A stretch of DNA of 64,000 nt from Vibrio sp. NTOU-M3 (GCF_040869035.1 NZ_CP162101.1:62001-126000), one strand, 5' to 3'; positions 36,659-47,029 are shown, counted from the stretch's first letter. The notes: a model not told the origin generated them from the sequence alone. A program made the numbers and translations.

Positions 36659-37438
36659 TTAGTTGTCTAACGTTGCTCCTCCGTCCACACGAAGATCATG
36701 CATTGTGATCTGTTTAGCACCATCAGACATCAGAAAGAGAACGGCTTTAGCTATGTCTTCTGGTTCTGCCATTTGCCCTAATGGAATCCCCAATCGATAC
36801 TGTTCTAAGTTCCCTTTTATGACTTCATTCTCGCCGTAGTTGGCGTTCCATAGCTGAGTTTGCATGCCTGTTCTCGTTGAACCAGGGCTAACAAGATTGC
36901 AACGAATACCCTTTTCAGCAAGTTCCAAACCAACGCATTTCACTAGCATATGTAAGGCTGATTTTGTTGCTGCATATGCCCCAATATTCAACCTAGGTGT
37001 ATTTGCCGAATTTGAGCCAATTACGACAATGTTTCCCTGCAGCCTATCTTTCATGCCGTTTGAAATCGCTTGGACCAACGCCAAAGCACCAAAGGTATTT
37101 ACATCAAACATTTGTTTGATCTCATCCAGAGGCATATCGTTCACTGCACCAAGATGCAATATCCCAGCACAACTCACTAAATGGTCAAACTGAAACTCAC
37201 GATCGAGTTGGCAAACTTTGTCGTTCACCTCATCGTGTTTTAATAAATCCAATTCGAAACAACGTAGCCTAGATTCATCAAAGCGAGCTCTAAGACCTTC
37301 AAGGCTTTGGCTCAACAACGAAATATCCTTATCTGTCGCTACCACTCGATAGCCATTTTCTAACAGATGTTCCAACACAGCATAACCAATACCTTTACCT
37401 GCTCCAGTAAGGAGTACCGTTTCAAAAGTACTATTCAT
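36659..37438 (-). CDS. vabA: 2,3-dihydro-2,3-dihydroxybenzoate dehydrogenase
   Basis: A 259-residue short-chain dehydrogenase of the EntA/VabA type, oxidising 2,3-dihydro-DHB to DHB with NAD+. It has the dinucleotide-binding GAGKGIGYAV (about 12-21), CAGILHLG, a catalytic Ser in VIGSNSAN, YAATKSALHM (Tyr-x3-Lys) and the C-terminal VDGGATL. It is divergent from the isochorismate synthase gene with a Fur box between them. Confidence 0.88.
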   Translation of the reverse strand: MNSTFETVLLTGAGKGIGYAVLEHLLENGYRVVATDKDISLLSQSLEGLRARFDESRLRCFELDLLKHDEVNDKVCQLDREFQFDHLVSCAGILHLGAVNDMPLDEIKQMFDVNTFGALALVQAISNGMKDRLQGNIVVIGSNSANTPRLNIGAYAATKSALHMLVKCVGLELAEKGIRCNLVSPGSTRTGMQTQLWNANYGENEVIKGNLEQYRLGIPLGQMAEPEDIAKAVLFLMSDGAKQITMHDLRVDGGATLDN

Positions 37439-37520
37439 TTACCTTACCCCAACGTTTAAGTGGTAGCAGAAATCTGACGTCATTTATCACTCCTTATCAA
37501 AATGCAATTAATTATCGTTT

Positions 37521-37539
37521 GATATTAATAATTATTCTC
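37521..37539. promoter_or_regulatory. Fur box in the vabA-vabC divergent promoter
   Basis: GATATTAATAATTATTCTC agrees with about 15 of 19 positions of the Fur consensus. It is centred between the divergent vabA and vabC homologues and could control both. Confidence 0.7.
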
Positions 37540-37615
37540 ATCTATACTCTAGCACTGTATTCGCATACGAAACAATTCGCAAATATAAGTAACAGAATAT
37601 TTAGAGGTTAGGTTT

Positions 37616-38797
37616 ATGAAACGTGAAGTTGTTGGATTCTCCAAAATGTCTGATGAGATTTTGGATGCGCGATTAGATGAGTCCCCTTTCTTCTTTGCTT
37701 CCCCCCATAGTTCGATGCTAGGCGTCGGTATTGAACAACAACTTGAGCAAGCCATTCCATTTTCACAACTGGCAGTTCAAGCCAATGAAATGTTGGAAAA
37801 AGCAAAGTCTGAACACAACGATAACCCTGTCTTGTTTGCCACCGTTCCTTTCGATGAAAATACGCCAACAAGATTTGTTATCCCAGAGAAGCTTTATGTT
37901 TCCAGTAGCCACAGAGCAAGAGGACAAGATAAACAAAGTTCAAATAAAGCGACCATAGTGTCTGCTCCAACAGGAAACGATTACAAACAAGGTGTATCTA
38001 CTCTCTTGAATTTGTTTGATACCACAGAGCTATCAAAGGTCGTACTTTCACGCTCAGTCAGACTGGCAACAGATCACACGATCGACCAAACAGTGCTACT
38101 GCGTAACTTATTATCCATCAATGCCAATGGTTACACCTTTGCTGCAGACATTGGAAGTGGCGCTAAATTGATGGGAGCCAGTCCGGAACTGCTACTGGCC
38201 AAAAAAGGTGGCCATGTAATTTCTAACCCGTTAGCCGGCTCTCGTCCCAAGTCTAAAAACACTCAAGAAAACCTTCATTTACGTGCTTCTTTGTTAGATA
38301 CCCAAAAGGATCTGAATGAACATAGTTTTGTTGTCGAGGAAGTCGAAAAAGTCTTGAGTCGTTATTGCCATAACCTGTTTACTCCAATGGTGCCTTCAGT
38401 GATTGAAACGGAAACAATGCTGCACTTGTCGACCGTATTGGAAGGTCAGGCAGACGATCCAACAACAAATGCACTGCAAATCGCGGCTGAGCTCCACCCT
38501 ACTCCAGCGGTTTGCGGGTTCCCGAGACATTCGGCTTATCAAGCCATTAAGCAGATAGAGAACTTTGACCGTGGCTACTTTACTGGCATGGTTGGTTGGT
38601 GTGATGCAAGGGGTAATGGTGAGTGGGTGGTAACAATTCGTTGCGCAGAAGTAAGCCAGCACGAAATGTGTGTGTTTGCGGGTGCAGGTATCGTCACGGA
38701 CTCTTCACCTCAGAGTGAGCTAGATGAAACAGGAGCTAAGATGGGAACAATTTTACGTGCTGCTGGTATTCAAATTGACGAACTACTTACGGTATAG
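37616..38797 (+). CDS. vabC: Isochorismate synthase
   Basis: A 393-residue member of the chorismate-utilising family (EntC/DhbC/VabC) that converts chorismate to isochorismate. Typical blocks: [55 protein letters not shown], and the [25 protein letters not shown] segment with the Mg-binding Glu residues nearby. Located 5 bp before the DHB-AMP ligase gene, forming a two-gene operon. Confidence 0.92.
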   Translation: MKREVVGFSKMSDEILDARLDESPFFFASPHSSMLGVGIEQQLEQAIPFSQLAVQANEMLEKAKSEHNDNPVLFATVPFDENTPTRFVIPEKLYVSSSHRARGQDKQSSNKATIVSAPTGNDYKQGVSTLLNLFDTTELSKVVLSRSVRLATDHTIDQTVLLRNLLSINANGYTFAADIGSGAKLMGASPELLLAKKGGHVISNPLAGSRPKSKNTQENLHLRASLLDTQKDLNEHSFVVEEVEKVLSRYCHNLFTPMVPSVIETETMLHLSTVLEGQADDPTTNALQIAAELHPTPAVCGFPRHSAYQAIKQIENFDRGYFTGMVGWCDARGNGEWVVTIRCAEVSQHEMCVFAGAGIVTDSSPQSELDETGAKMGTILRAAGIQIDELLTV

Positions 38798-38802
38798 AAC
38801 GC

Positions 38803-40422
38803 ATGACGAACACACAGCACACGCTAGATTTTACACCATGGCCAAAAGAGTCCGCTCAGTACTATCGAGCAAAGGGATATTGGCAAGATAAAACATTATT
38901 CGACCATTTTCTGGACTCGGTTAAGACTCATCCAGATGCTTTAGCCATCATCAGTGGTGAATGCTCATACACCTATCAACAGTTGCATGACAAAGTCACC
39001 CAGCTCGCTGCAGGATTCATTACATTAGGCCTGAAATCGGGTGACAATGTTGTCATGCAAATCAGCAATCGAGCGGAGTTTTATATCTGCTTCTTTGCTC
39101 TGACCATGCAAGGGATAAAGCCAGTTGTTGCACTGCCGGCCCACCGAACTCTTGAGCTCGGCTATTTCTGTCGTCACGCACAAGCAAAAGCGTATATTTT
39201 CTCTGATGACACGCCGGGTTTTGATGCCCAAAAGACGGCCTTAACTTTGCAGGATGAATGTGCATCATTGTCATACCTCATTCACACAGACCAATCGATA
39301 GATTCTCAAATTACCGAATTAAGCACGCTTTATGAAGCACAAGGTATTGCTCAAAACAGCAATGCTGACCATGTCGCTTTCTTCCAGCTGTCTGGTGGCA
39401 CTACAGGCACTCCAAAGCTGATCCCAAGAACACACAATGACTATGCATATAGCGTTATCGCAAGTAATGCAATCTGTGACTTCAGTGAACAAACACGCTA
39501 TCTGTGCGTATTGCCAGCAGCGCATAACTTCCCATTAAGTTCCCCGGGTGCATTAGGCGTTTTCTTTGCTGGGGGCTGTGTGGTACTGACACAAGATAGC
39601 TCACCACAAAATGCGTTCAAGCTGATAGAACAACATAGGATCACCGTCTCCGCTCTTGTACCACCACTCGCGTTACTTTGGATGAAACATGCAGAGACTG
39701 CCTGTGACGATATTTCTAGTCTTAAATTTGTGCAAGTTGGCGGCGCCAAGTTCAGTGAAACCGCAGCCAGAGAGCTACCTAATAAGCTAAACTGCCAATT
39801 ACAACAAGTCTTTGGAATGGCGGAAGGTTTGGTCAACTATACACGTTTAGATGACCCGATTGATGTCATCGTAAAAACACAAGGGCGGCCAATGTCGCCA
39901 GACGATGAAGTGCTCGTGGTTGATGACGAAGGCAAACCCGTCCCTGTTGGTGAAGAAGGTGCACTATTAACCCGAGGCCCATATACGATCCAAGGTTATT
40001 TCCGCGCCAAAGAACACAATCAACGTTCATTTAACGCAGAACGATTTTACGCCACGGGAGATCTCGTTCGGCTAACCTCTGACGGCAACATCATTGTTAC
40101 TGGACGTGATAAAGACCAAATCAACCGAGGAGGAGAAAAAATCGCCGCAGAAGAAGTAGAAAATCTGATACTTCAACATGACAGCGTACATGATGTCGCT
40201 TTAGTCGCCATACCTGATGAGTTTCTGGGCGAGCGCAGCTGTGCGATTATTGTTCCTGAAAACAACCAGAAGCCAAAGCCTGTTGAACTAAAACGCTTCT
40301 TGCACAGTCAAGGACTTGCTCAATTCAAGATTCCTGACCAAATCCATTTTGCTGAAGCCTTACCCAAAACTCCGGTGGGTAAAATAAACAAGAAAGTGCT
40401 AAGAGAACAATTCTCTTCATAA
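38803..40422 (+). CDS. vabE: 2,3-dihydroxybenzoate-AMP ligase
   Basis: A 539-residue stand-alone adenylation enzyme of the EntE/DhbE/VabE type that activates DHB as its adenylate and loads the aryl-carrier domain of the VabB homologue. It begins with the family-typical FTPWPKESAQYYRAKGYW. The P-loop is LSGGTTGTPKLIPRTHNDY; the core motifs GMAEGLVNYTRLDD, YATGDLVRLTSDGNIIVTGRDKDQINRGGEKI and PKTPVGKINKK (A10 lysine) follow. Downstream is a strong bidirectional terminator. Confidence 0.93.
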   Translation: MTNTQHTLDFTPWPKESAQYYRAKGYWQDKTLFDHFLDSVKTHPDALAIISGECSYTYQQLHDKVTQLAAGFITLGLKSGDNVVMQISNRAEFYICFFALTMQGIKPVVALPAHRTLELGYFCRHAQAKAYIFSDDTPGFDAQKTALTLQDECASLSYLIHTDQSIDSQITELSTLYEAQGIAQNSNADHVAFFQLSGGTTGTPKLIPRTHNDYAYSVIASNAICDFSEQTRYLCVLPAAHNFPLSSPGALGVFFAGGCVVLTQDSSPQNAFKLIEQHRITVSALVPPLALLWMKHAETACDDISSLKFVQVGGAKFSETAARELPNKLNCQLQQVFGMAEGLVNYTRLDDPIDVIVKTQGRPMSPDDEVLVVDDEGKPVPVGEEGALLTRGPYTIQGYFRAKEHNQRSFNAERFYATGDLVRLTSDGNIIVTGRDKDQINRGGEKIAAEEVENLILQHDSVHDVALVAIPDEFLGERSCAIIVPENNQKPKPVELKRFLHSQGLAQFKIPDQIHFAEALPKTPVGKINKKVLREQFSS

Positions 40423-40423
40423 T

Positions 40424-40455
40424 AAAAAAACCGATTTCATCAGAAATCGGTTTTT
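40424..40455. terminator. Bidirectional terminator between vabE and vabB
   Basis: An A-run, then ACCGATTTC-ATCA-GAAATCGGT, then a T-run: a symmetric hairpin between convergent genes. Confidence 0.88.
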
Positions 40456-40464
40456 ACTTTAGCT

Positions 40465-41346
40465 CTAAGCGGCAACTTCCAAATTCGATTCAATCATTTG
40501 CCACCATTCCCTTAAGGTGGTTTTTTGCATGATGTCCGAAAAGGCAATATCAATGCCTTGCTTTCTCCAAGCTTCAAATAACGTCATTGCTCTTATGGAG
40601 TCTAGGCCTAAAAACATTAGGTTCTCATCAACATCAACGTCTTCAAGATCCATATCTAGAATCTCTGCGACATCAACGCGCATGGAAGCTAGGCTCAGCT
40701 CTGACTTCAGTTGCCCACCCTGTGCTATTTCATTGATAACCTGCGACATTGATTTAATGCAACCCGCTCTGCCTGCAACGTATTTCAACGCGTACTGGTG
40801 ATCTTCCAAAGAAAAGTCTGCAATCGCATCCCCGACAATGAAGGGCTTAATGTCTAGCATAAATGCATCTAGCGCAGTGGACAAAATACCGATATGACCG
40901 TAAACCCCGACAATAATCAGTTGGTCACGCCCCGTTTCTCTCATCCAATCTAATAGAGGCGTCTTCTTAAACGCGCTATAGCGCCATTTTTTATACTGAA
41001 TATCACCTTGTTCGGGGGCAACTTCTGCAATGATTTCTGTTTCTTGCGTGAGCCCAGTTCCCCAGAAATCCGTTAGTAAAGCACGTTCCTTAGGATCTTG
41101 ATTCGCAGGTTGCGCCGTATAAACCACGGGGATATTCGCATGACGAGCTGTCTGTGCGATATTTTGTACATTGCGAAGTAAGTGTGGGATAGGTTGCTTG
41201 GCCTTATCAAAGAAGTTAATAAAGTATTCCTGCATGTCGTGAACCAATAACACCGCTTTGTCTGGCTCAATACTCCAGTTGACTTTGTTATCAGGGAAAG
41301 TATCAACTTCTGGTATTTCGTAGCCAGCAATCTTGGGAATCGCCAT
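40465..41346 (-). CDS. vabB: Bifunctional isochorismatase / aryl-carrier protein
   Basis: A 293-residue EntB/VabB-type protein. Residues about 1-205 are the isochorismatase domain ([44 protein letters not shown]), giving 2,3-dihydro-DHB. Residues about 215-290 form the aryl-carrier domain with the phosphopantetheine site [10 protein letters not shown] (Ser250). It carries DHB to the first condensation domain of the NRPS. No phosphopantetheinyl transferase gene is in the window. It is divergent from the periplasmic binding protein gene, with Fur-like boxes between. Confidence 0.92.
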   Translation of the reverse strand: MAIPKIAGYEIPEVDTFPDNKVNWSIEPDKAVLLVHDMQEYFINFFDKAKQPIPHLLRNVQNIAQTARHANIPVVYTAQPANQDPKERALLTDFWGTGLTQETEIIAEVAPEQGDIQYKKWRYSAFKKTPLLDWMRETGRDQLIIVGVYGHIGILSTALDAFMLDIKPFIVGDAIADFSLEDHQYALKYVAGRAGCIKSMSQVINEIAQGGQLKSELSLASMRVDVAEILDMDLEDVDVDENLMFLGLDSIRAMTLFEAWRKQGIDIAFSDIMQKTTLREWWQMIESNLEVAA

Positions 41347-41418
41347 TTTTTATAATCCTTAGTAAGTTATTTCCTATATAGGAATTGGTTGACGTTGTTT
41401 ATGAACAAAGAAACAAAT

Positions 41419-41490
41419 GGTAACAATTATCATTTAACCAATAGTAAGCAGCAGCAAAGACAAAATCAATTGATAATGATAGTAGTTCGC
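41419..41490. promoter_or_regulatory. Two Fur-like boxes in the vabB-fepB divergent promoter
   Basis: GGTAACAATTATCATTTAA at 41419-41437 (about 12 of 19 consensus positions) and GATAATGATAGTAGTTCGC at 41472-41490 (about 14 of 19, with a perfect first ten). One lies nearer each divergent gene. Confidence 0.65.
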
Positions 41491-41562
41491 AATAAAGTAG
41501 CTACCTTCTACCAAAAATGAAGTCATATGCGTTCGTTATAGAGCAATTAACCACGGGAACTG

Positions 41563-42564
41563 ATGATGAGACACCACTATGCGAGAATTTTTATAGGGCT
41601 GCTTTTTCTGACCTTATTGTCGGCATGCAATGATGCTGCAATTTCAGACCAGCAGTCTAAGCCATTAACTGTTTCAGACGGTTGGCCAAAGAAAATAACG
41701 TCAAGCTATGGTGACATCACACTGACATCGCCACCCAAGCGAATTGTTTCCACCAGTGTTTCGATCACAGGAACGCTTTTGGCTATTGATGCTCCAGTGA
41801 TTGCTTCGGGTGGGACGCTTTCCAACAGTCCTGTCGCAGATAAAGACGGGTATTTTTATCAATGGCGCTCCGTTGCCAATGAAAGAAACGTTAAACCACT
41901 GTATCAAGGCCTAGCTAATGCAGAAGCCGTCGCCAAAGAACGACCAGATTTGATTATTGTGTCCGCAACGGGTGGTGACTCTGCAATAAAAATGTATGAC
42001 CAGTTCTCAGCTATCGCTCCGACTCTGGTTATTAATTATGACGATAAAAGCTGGCAAGAGCTTGCCCGACTATTAGCATCATTTACTGATCGGGAAACGC
42101 AAGCGGAAAACGCAATTCAACGCTTCAATCATAGGGTTGTCGAAGTCAAAGAGCGCATTAAACTGCCACCTCAACCAACTACTGCCATGGTGTATTATGG
42201 CGATGGTCGTGGTGCTAATTTTTGGACAGTAAACTCCGCCCAAGGAAAAGTTTTGCAAGCCTTAGGGTTTGAGTTAAGTGAGATCCCAGAACCACTCACA
42301 GACAATCATCAAATGGGACGACGAAAAGACATTGTTCCAGTCAATGGTGAGAACTTTGCCGATGCGATAACAGGTCAATCCATACTTTTATTCGCCGCAG
42401 AAACACCTGTGATTCAGCAATTACGAGAAAATAAGTTCATCGCCCATTTGAAAGCGGTTCGAGATCACCATGTTTACGCAATGGGTAATGACTCATTTAG
42501 ACTTGATTATTACAGCTCCATGAATTTACTTGAGAACATTGAAACACTATTCACTACTCAATAG
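41563..42564 (+). CDS. Ferri-siderophore periplasmic binding lipoprotein, FepB-like
   Basis: A 333-residue class III substrate-binding protein. The signal ends at lipobox LLSAC (cysteine 22), so it is probably anchored to the inner membrane. The core shows GDITLTSPPKRIVSTSVSITGTLLAI, ANAEAVAKERPDLIIVS and the C-terminal ENIETLF helix expected of FepB-type catecholate-binding proteins. It delivers ferri-siderophore to the FepDGC-type permease encoded just downstream. A hairpin terminator follows. Confidence 0.9.
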   Translation: MMRHHYARIFIGLLFLTLLSACNDAAISDQQSKPLTVSDGWPKKITSSYGDITLTSPPKRIVSTSVSITGTLLAIDAPVIASGGTLSNSPVADKDGYFYQWRSVANERNVKPLYQGLANAEAVAKERPDLIIVSATGGDSAIKMYDQFSAIAPTLVINYDDKSWQELARLLASFTDRETQAENAIQRFNHRVVEVKERIKLPPQPTTAMVYYGDGRGANFWTVNSAQGKVLQALGFELSEIPEPLTDNHQMGRRKDIVPVNGENFADAITGQSILLFAAETPVIQQLRENKFIAHLKAVRDHHVYAMGNDSFRLDYYSSMNLLENIETLFTTQ

Positions 42565-42567
42565 AAA

Positions 42568-42594
42568 ACAAACCGCCCATATAGGGCGGTTTAT
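42568..42594. terminator. Terminator between the fepB-like gene and the MFS exporter gene
   Basis: AACCGCCC-ATATA-GGGCGGTT, a perfect 8-bp stem followed by TTATT, between convergent genes. Confidence 0.8.
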
Positions 42595-42595
42595 T

Positions 42596-43885
42596 CTAAC
42601 TTGTCGCTGTGGCTTCTTTTGCTGAACCGGTTGGCTCTGGTGGCGGAGCCAAAGCAGGATCAAATAGCTTTGCTCGGCGCAGCGGGCGGAACAGAATAAC
42701 CATTAACATCCCTATCCCTGTCGCCCCCAATCCAAATGAAAATATCGACATTGCTGGCGCCATAACCTTACCTAAAGCACCTAATCCAATAGCACCCATT
42801 GAGTCTCCAGTTACGTCTTGCGCTGTCCATAAACTGCTTACACGGCCTAATAAGTGATCTGGGGTATGTCCTTGGACAATAGAATATTGAATAAGCGAAG
42901 CCACAGAACCTAAGTATCCGTATATCACCAATATACCAAGGAATAACCAGTAGTTTCCTGCCAATCCCATGGCCACAATGGCTAAAAATGTTCCCATGGT
43001 TGCGTAGATCATAACCATTCCCGGCCGTTGAGATTGCTTTACCCAGCCTGACGTTAATGCACCGACCATCGCACCTAATGGGATCGCTGAGTACATCAAA
43101 CCAGCATTCGCGGCATTCCCGGTAAATGTTTCAAGAGCCAACGCGGGAAACATAACTCTAACCGCCGTTGCGAGTGTTTCTAAGGTACCAAAAACAACCA
43201 CACACCCCACAACTTTGTTCGAAAAGAGAAACTTTACGCCTTCATACAATGACAACAACGGATTTTCTGGTGCGTCATGACTCGGTTTCATGGAAGGAAG
43301 TCTGAACAACGGGAATAAGGTGCACAAGGTACCAATTGAAGCAGCAAGGTAGTTCCAGCTGACATCACCAAACGAGATGAGCAACCCACCAATCGCTGGT
43401 GACAAAACCATTCCCATGCGAACGGTAAGCATGCTCAGTGCCGCCGCTGAGGGCAAATTCTCTCGCCCAACAATAACGGGCAACGAAGCCATCAAGGCCG
43501 TCATTCCCATCGCACCAAAAAAGCCATCCCACACAGAAAGTACATAAAGTGCAACCAAGGAAGATTCCGCCAATAGGCTGTTTAAGGCTAACGCCCCAAA
43601 TCCAATGCCACACGTTGTTCTGGCGAATAAAATGAGTTTGCGTCGGTCGTATTTATCTGCCAAAACGCCTCCGATGAGCAACCCGACAAACATGCCGATG
43701 CCATCTAATGCCATGATCATTCCGACTTGAAGGGTTGAGCCAGTCATTTGATGTATCTGTATTGGTACAGCGACGGTCATCATGCCAAGAGCAAGAATCG
43801 ACATCATCCTTGCAATAAATACCATTCTAAAATTCGGGTTTTCTTTAAGTAAGCTGAAATCCAGCATAATTTTGGGCATTTTCAT
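42596..43885 (-). CDS. vabS: EntS-like MFS siderophore exporter
   Basis: A 429-residue 12-helix major-facilitator protein of the EntS/VabS type, which exports catecholate siderophores across the inner membrane. It shows the MFS loop 2-3 motif GGVLADKYDRRKLI, NPNFRMVFIARMMSILALGMMTVAVPIQI at the N-terminus, and HTPDHLLGRVSSLWTAQDVTGDSMGAIGLGAL in the second half. It is divergent from the fepD-like gene with a Fur-like site between. The symbol is by context. Confidence 0.87.
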   Translation of the reverse strand: MKMPKIMLDFSLLKENPNFRMVFIARMMSILALGMMTVAVPIQIHQMTGSTLQVGMIMALDGIGMFVGLLIGGVLADKYDRRKLILFARTTCGIGFGALALNSLLAESSLVALYVLSVWDGFFGAMGMTALMASLPVIVGRENLPSAAALSMLTVRMGMVLSPAIGGLLISFGDVSWNYLAASIGTLCTLFPLFRLPSMKPSHDAPENPLLSLYEGVKFLFSNKVVGCVVVFGTLETLATAVRVMFPALALETFTGNAANAGLMYSAIPLGAMVGALTSGWVKQSQRPGMVMIYATMGTFLAIVAMGLAGNYWLFLGILVIYGYLGSVASLIQYSIVQGHTPDHLLGRVSSLWTAQDVTGDSMGAIGLGALGKVMAPAMSIFSFGLGATGIGMLMVILFRPLRRAKLFDPALAPPPEPTGSAKEATATS

Positions 43886-43978
43886 TATTTCTTACGTCAA
43901 ATATTGTGAGTCGTGAAATCAACACGTTGAAAGAGGATGCTTATTGCTTGAACATTCTACGCATCAAGTTACAATAAT

Positions 43979-43997
43979 AGCAATGATAATTATTTAC
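43979..43997. promoter_or_regulatory. Fur-like box before fepD-like gene
   Basis: AGCAATGATAATTATTTAC, about 13 of 19 consensus positions with the core AATGATAATTATT intact, 11 bases before the fepD-like start and 94 bases before the divergent exporter gene. Confidence 0.6.
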
Positions 43998-44007
43998 AAT
44001 TGTATTT

Positions 44008-45087
44008 ATGAGTGTTCATAAGTTGCCTTTAATCTCTTCTCTCTTACCAAGTAAAACGGCACTCCCCCAAACGCCAGACTCCCGTAAAAAACGTACTTAT
44101 CGCCACTCTTTAACGTTATTTTCTTTATGTGCTCTACTGCTGTTCACATGCATCTTAAGCTTGGTGATCGGTGCCAAAAGTATATCGCCAAGCATTGTGT
44201 TTGAAAGCTTGCGAGGCACAGTAACATCAACAGCAAGCCAAATAATCCTCGAAGCAAGAGTCCCACGAACCCTCGTTGGACTGCTGGTCGGAGCGGCGTT
44301 AGCTGTGGCAGGTGCCTTAATACAATCTTTGACACGAAATCCCCTTGCAGATCCCGGCATCCTCGGTGTGAATGCTGGTAGCAGCTTTTTCGTGCTTATT
44401 GGTGTCGCAATTTTCGGTAACCATTTGATGAGTGAACACCTGTGGTTCGCTTTTATCGGTGCTCTCGCCACAAGTTTATTTGTCTATTTCATAGGAACAT
44501 ATAAAGAAGCCCGAGTGAATCCATTAAAAATTACACTTGCAGGTGTGGCTCTAGGTGCTCTTCTTGCGGGGGTGTCGTCATCAGTGACACTCTTAAACCC
44601 TCAAGCCTTTGACGAAATGCGTTTCTGGGACGCTGGCTCATTAGATATCAGAAACCTCTCTTTGACTTTTACGGCCATCGCTCCCATTACATTTGCATTG
44701 ATAGTCGCGTTATTGATTGCACCAGGGTTGGATAACTTAGCCCTTGGTGAAGATGTTGCGCAAGGACTGGGGACGAATGTCAAACAGACGCAAGCTTTAG
44801 CCCTGCTAGTGATCGCTATTTTATGTGGCAGTGCCACAGCGCTTGCTGGTCCAATTGGCTTTGTTGGCTTGATGATCCCACACGTAGCTCGAAAGCTGGC
44901 TTCTTCAAGCCAACGCTGGTTGACGCTTTATGCAATGGTTCTTGGTCCTCTCCTTTTGATTAGCGCCGATATCATTGGCCGTGTTATTGCTGTCAATGAA
45001 GTCCGAGTCTCTATTGTGACAGCATTTGTCGGGGCTCCAGTCTTAATCTACCTCGCTCGTAAACTGAACTCCTTTGGTAAACTCTAA
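44008..45087 (+). CDS. Ferri-siderophore ABC permease, FepD-like
   Basis: A 359-residue FecCD-family permease with about 9-10 membrane helices. Hallmarks: RVPRTLVGLLVGAALAVAGALIQSLTRNPLADPGILGVNAGSS, and the ATPase-coupling region GPIGFVGLMIPHVARKL near the C-terminus. Its stop overlaps the next gene's ATG by one base (TAATG). Confidence 0.92.
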   Translation: MSVHKLPLISSLLPSKTALPQTPDSRKKRTYRHSLTLFSLCALLLFTCILSLVIGAKSISPSIVFESLRGTVTSTASQIILEARVPRTLVGLLVGAALAVAGALIQSLTRNPLADPGILGVNAGSSFFVLIGVAIFGNHLMSEHLWFAFIGALATSLFVYFIGTYKEARVNPLKITLAGVALGALLAGVSSSVTLLNPQAFDEMRFWDAGSLDIRNLSLTFTAIAPITFALIVALLIAPGLDNLALGEDVAQGLGTNVKQTQALALLVIAILCGSATALAGPIGFVGLMIPHVARKLASSSQRWLTLYAMVLGPLLLISADIIGRVIAVNEVRVSIVTAFVGAPVLIYLARKLNSFGKL

Positions 45088-46127
45088 TGCAACCATCAGG
45101 TACTTACCTACTTGGCCGCAAAAGTGGTCGTTTCAATTTTCTATTATCCAAACGGACTGTCGCTTGGTGCATTTTGCTTACGATAGCCACAACAATCATT
45201 GCCACCTTCGCTTTGTCTCAAGGAGAGCTAAGAACAAGCCTGACCGATCTTGTTGAGGTAGCGTTCGGCACCGCTGAACAATTCACTTCAATTGTGATTC
45301 TTGAATGGCGACTACCGAGGTTATTTGCATCGCTTGTTTTTGGCGCAGCGCTCGGAGTCAGTGGTGCACTTTTTCAATCACTCATCCGTAATCCATTAGG
45401 AAGCCCTGACATTATTGGCTTTAACACTGGTGCATACACAGGTGCACTAGTCGTCATCATTGTATTTGGGGGAAGCTATTTTGAGGTTGCATTTGGTGCA
45501 ATCGCAGGCGGCTTAATTGCAGCAACTGCTGTATACCTGCTGGCATACAAACAAGGAATCCAAGGATTTAGATTAATCATCATTGGTATTGGCATCAGCG
45601 CCATGTTAAGCGCTTTTAATAGCTGGCTGATGCTCACAAGCAAGTTGGAGACAGCGATGACAGCCGCCATATGGGGTGCTGGTACATTGAATGGACAGGG
45701 ATGGAGTAAAATTTTGCCATCGTTTGTTTTTATTGCTGTCGCTTTTGTCATATCTGCAACACTTGTCAGAAAGTTGAACATTTTAGAAATGGGTGATGAC
45801 AATGCCGCAATGCTTGGCGTAAGTGGTGAACGCACTCGGCGGCTGGCGATGCTATCTGGCGTCATTTTGACAGCAGCAGTCACTGCTGCTACGGGCCCGA
45901 TTTCATTCATCGCTTTAGTCGCCCCACAACTTGCTAAAAAGCTAACCAAAGATGGCTCGGTGGGACTGACGGCCTCTGCATTGATGGGAGCGATGTTACT
46001 CACTCTATCTGATTTCACCGCCGTTAATTTATTTGCACCAAACCAATTACCCGTCGGCGTGATAACCATAAGTATTGGAGGTATCTACTTGCTGTATTTA
46101 CTTATTCGCCAATCAGAGAGATCATAA
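45087..46127 (+). CDS. Ferri-siderophore ABC permease, FepG-like
   Basis: A 346-residue second FecCD-family permease, partner of the preceding one. It shows WRLPRLFASLVFGAALGVSGALFQSLIRNPLGSPDIIGFNTGA and GPISFIALVAPQLAKKLTKDG, in which the usual Gly-Leu-x-x-Pro-H of the coupling loop is varied (ALVAPQ). Translationally coupled to the upstream gene and followed immediately by the ATPase. Confidence 0.92.
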   Translation: MQPSGTYLLGRKSGRFNFLLSKRTVAWCILLTIATTIIATFALSQGELRTSLTDLVEVAFGTAEQFTSIVILEWRLPRLFASLVFGAALGVSGALFQSLIRNPLGSPDIIGFNTGAYTGALVVIIVFGGSYFEVAFGAIAGGLIAATAVYLLAYKQGIQGFRLIIIGIGISAMLSAFNSWLMLTSKLETAMTAAIWGAGTLNGQGWSKILPSFVFIAVAFVISATLVRKLNILEMGDDNAAMLGVSGERTRRLAMLSGVILTAAVTAATGPISFIALVAPQLAKKLTKDGSVGLTASALMGAMLLTLSDFTAVNLFAPNQLPVGVITISIGGIYLLYLLIRQSERS

Positions 46128-46128
46128 T

Positions 46129-46950
46129 TTGACTAACGCAACACAACATAAAATAAACTCGCGCTATCGATTGCAGGCGGAACAAGTCACACTTGCCTAC
46201 CAAGATAACGTCATATCTCAATCTTTGTCAGTTGGCATCCCAGACAATAAATTCACTGTCATCTTAGGACCAAACGGCTGCGGTAAATCAACATTGCTAC
46301 GCGGATTAAGCAATCTGCTCATGCCCAAATCTGGATCTGTTTTGTTAGACGGCAAAAATCTCTGCCACTTTCCTCGTCAAGAACTGGCAAAGCAGTTGGG
46401 ACTACTGCCCCAATCTGCAATTGCGCCATCTGGCTTAACTGTTCACGATCTCATATGTCGAGGACGCTTCCCTCATCAATCATTTTTGAAACGCTGGACA
46501 CAAGCTGACGAACAGGCCGTACAACAAGCGATAGAGGCAACTCAGGTTGAGCCATTACTAGGCCAAAACGTTGAAGCATTATCCGGGGGACAGCGGCAAC
46601 GTGTTTGGGTTGCTATGGTTCTGGCGCAAAAAACACCTTATTTGTTGTTAGATGAACCGACAACTTATTTAGACATTGCACATCAAATCGAACTATTGGA
46701 TCTATTTAGAAAACTGAATCGGCAAAACAGTTCAACCATCGTTGCGGTGCTGCACGATCTCAATCATGCATGTCGTTACGCTGATCATTTAATCGTGATG
46801 AATTCAGGACAAGTCGTTGCAGAAGGAACACCCAATACGGTGATCACAGAAACACTGATCCAGCACGTATATGGGCTACGTTGTTTGGTAATGCCCGATC
46901 CTCTAACCAAGACACCAATGATCATTCCTCGAGATTCTAGAGTCGATTAG
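46129..46950 (+). CDS. Ferri-siderophore ABC transporter ATPase, FepC-like
   Basis: An ATPase of about 273 residues. Walker A is GPNGCGKST, the signature is LSGGQRQRVWVAMVLAQ, Walker B is YLLLDEPTTYLD, and the switch histidine is in VLHDLNHA, all as in FepC/FhuC-type importers. No ATG is available: the start was set at TTG 46129, with GAGAGA upstream, one base after the fepG stop. The open frame extends to an ATG at 46075 inside fepG, but that extension (MEVSTCCIYLF...) does not resemble the family. Confidence 0.9.
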   Translation: MTNATQHKINSRYRLQAEQVTLAYQDNVISQSLSVGIPDNKFTVILGPNGCGKSTLLRGLSNLLMPKSGSVLLDGKNLCHFPRQELAKQLGLLPQSAIAPSGLTVHDLICRGRFPHQSFLKRWTQADEQAVQQAIEATQVEPLLGQNVEALSGGQRQRVWVAMVLAQKTPYLLLDEPTTYLDIAHQIELLDLFRKLNRQNSSTIVAVLHDLNHACRYADHLIVMNSGQVVAEGTPNTVITETLIQHVYGLRCLVMPDPLTKTPMIIPRDSRVD

Positions 46951-46996
46951 CGTTTCTGACGATATCATGCATTTCACATAAAGAATCTACACCAAT

Positions 46997-47028
46997 AAAA
47001 AACCGGCGAAATCGCCGGTTTTATTTTT
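46997..47028. terminator. Bidirectional terminator between fepC-like gene and NRPS gene
   Basis: AAAACCGGCG-AAAT-CGCCGGTTTTA followed by TTTTT: a strong symmetric hairpin between converging operons. Confidence 0.9.
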
Positions 47029-47029
47029 G

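Noticed and set aside
45476..46069. 197-codon open frame antisense to the fepG-like gene
   Set aside because: It mirrors the hydrophobic coding sequence of an intact permease and has no ribosome-binding site or family.
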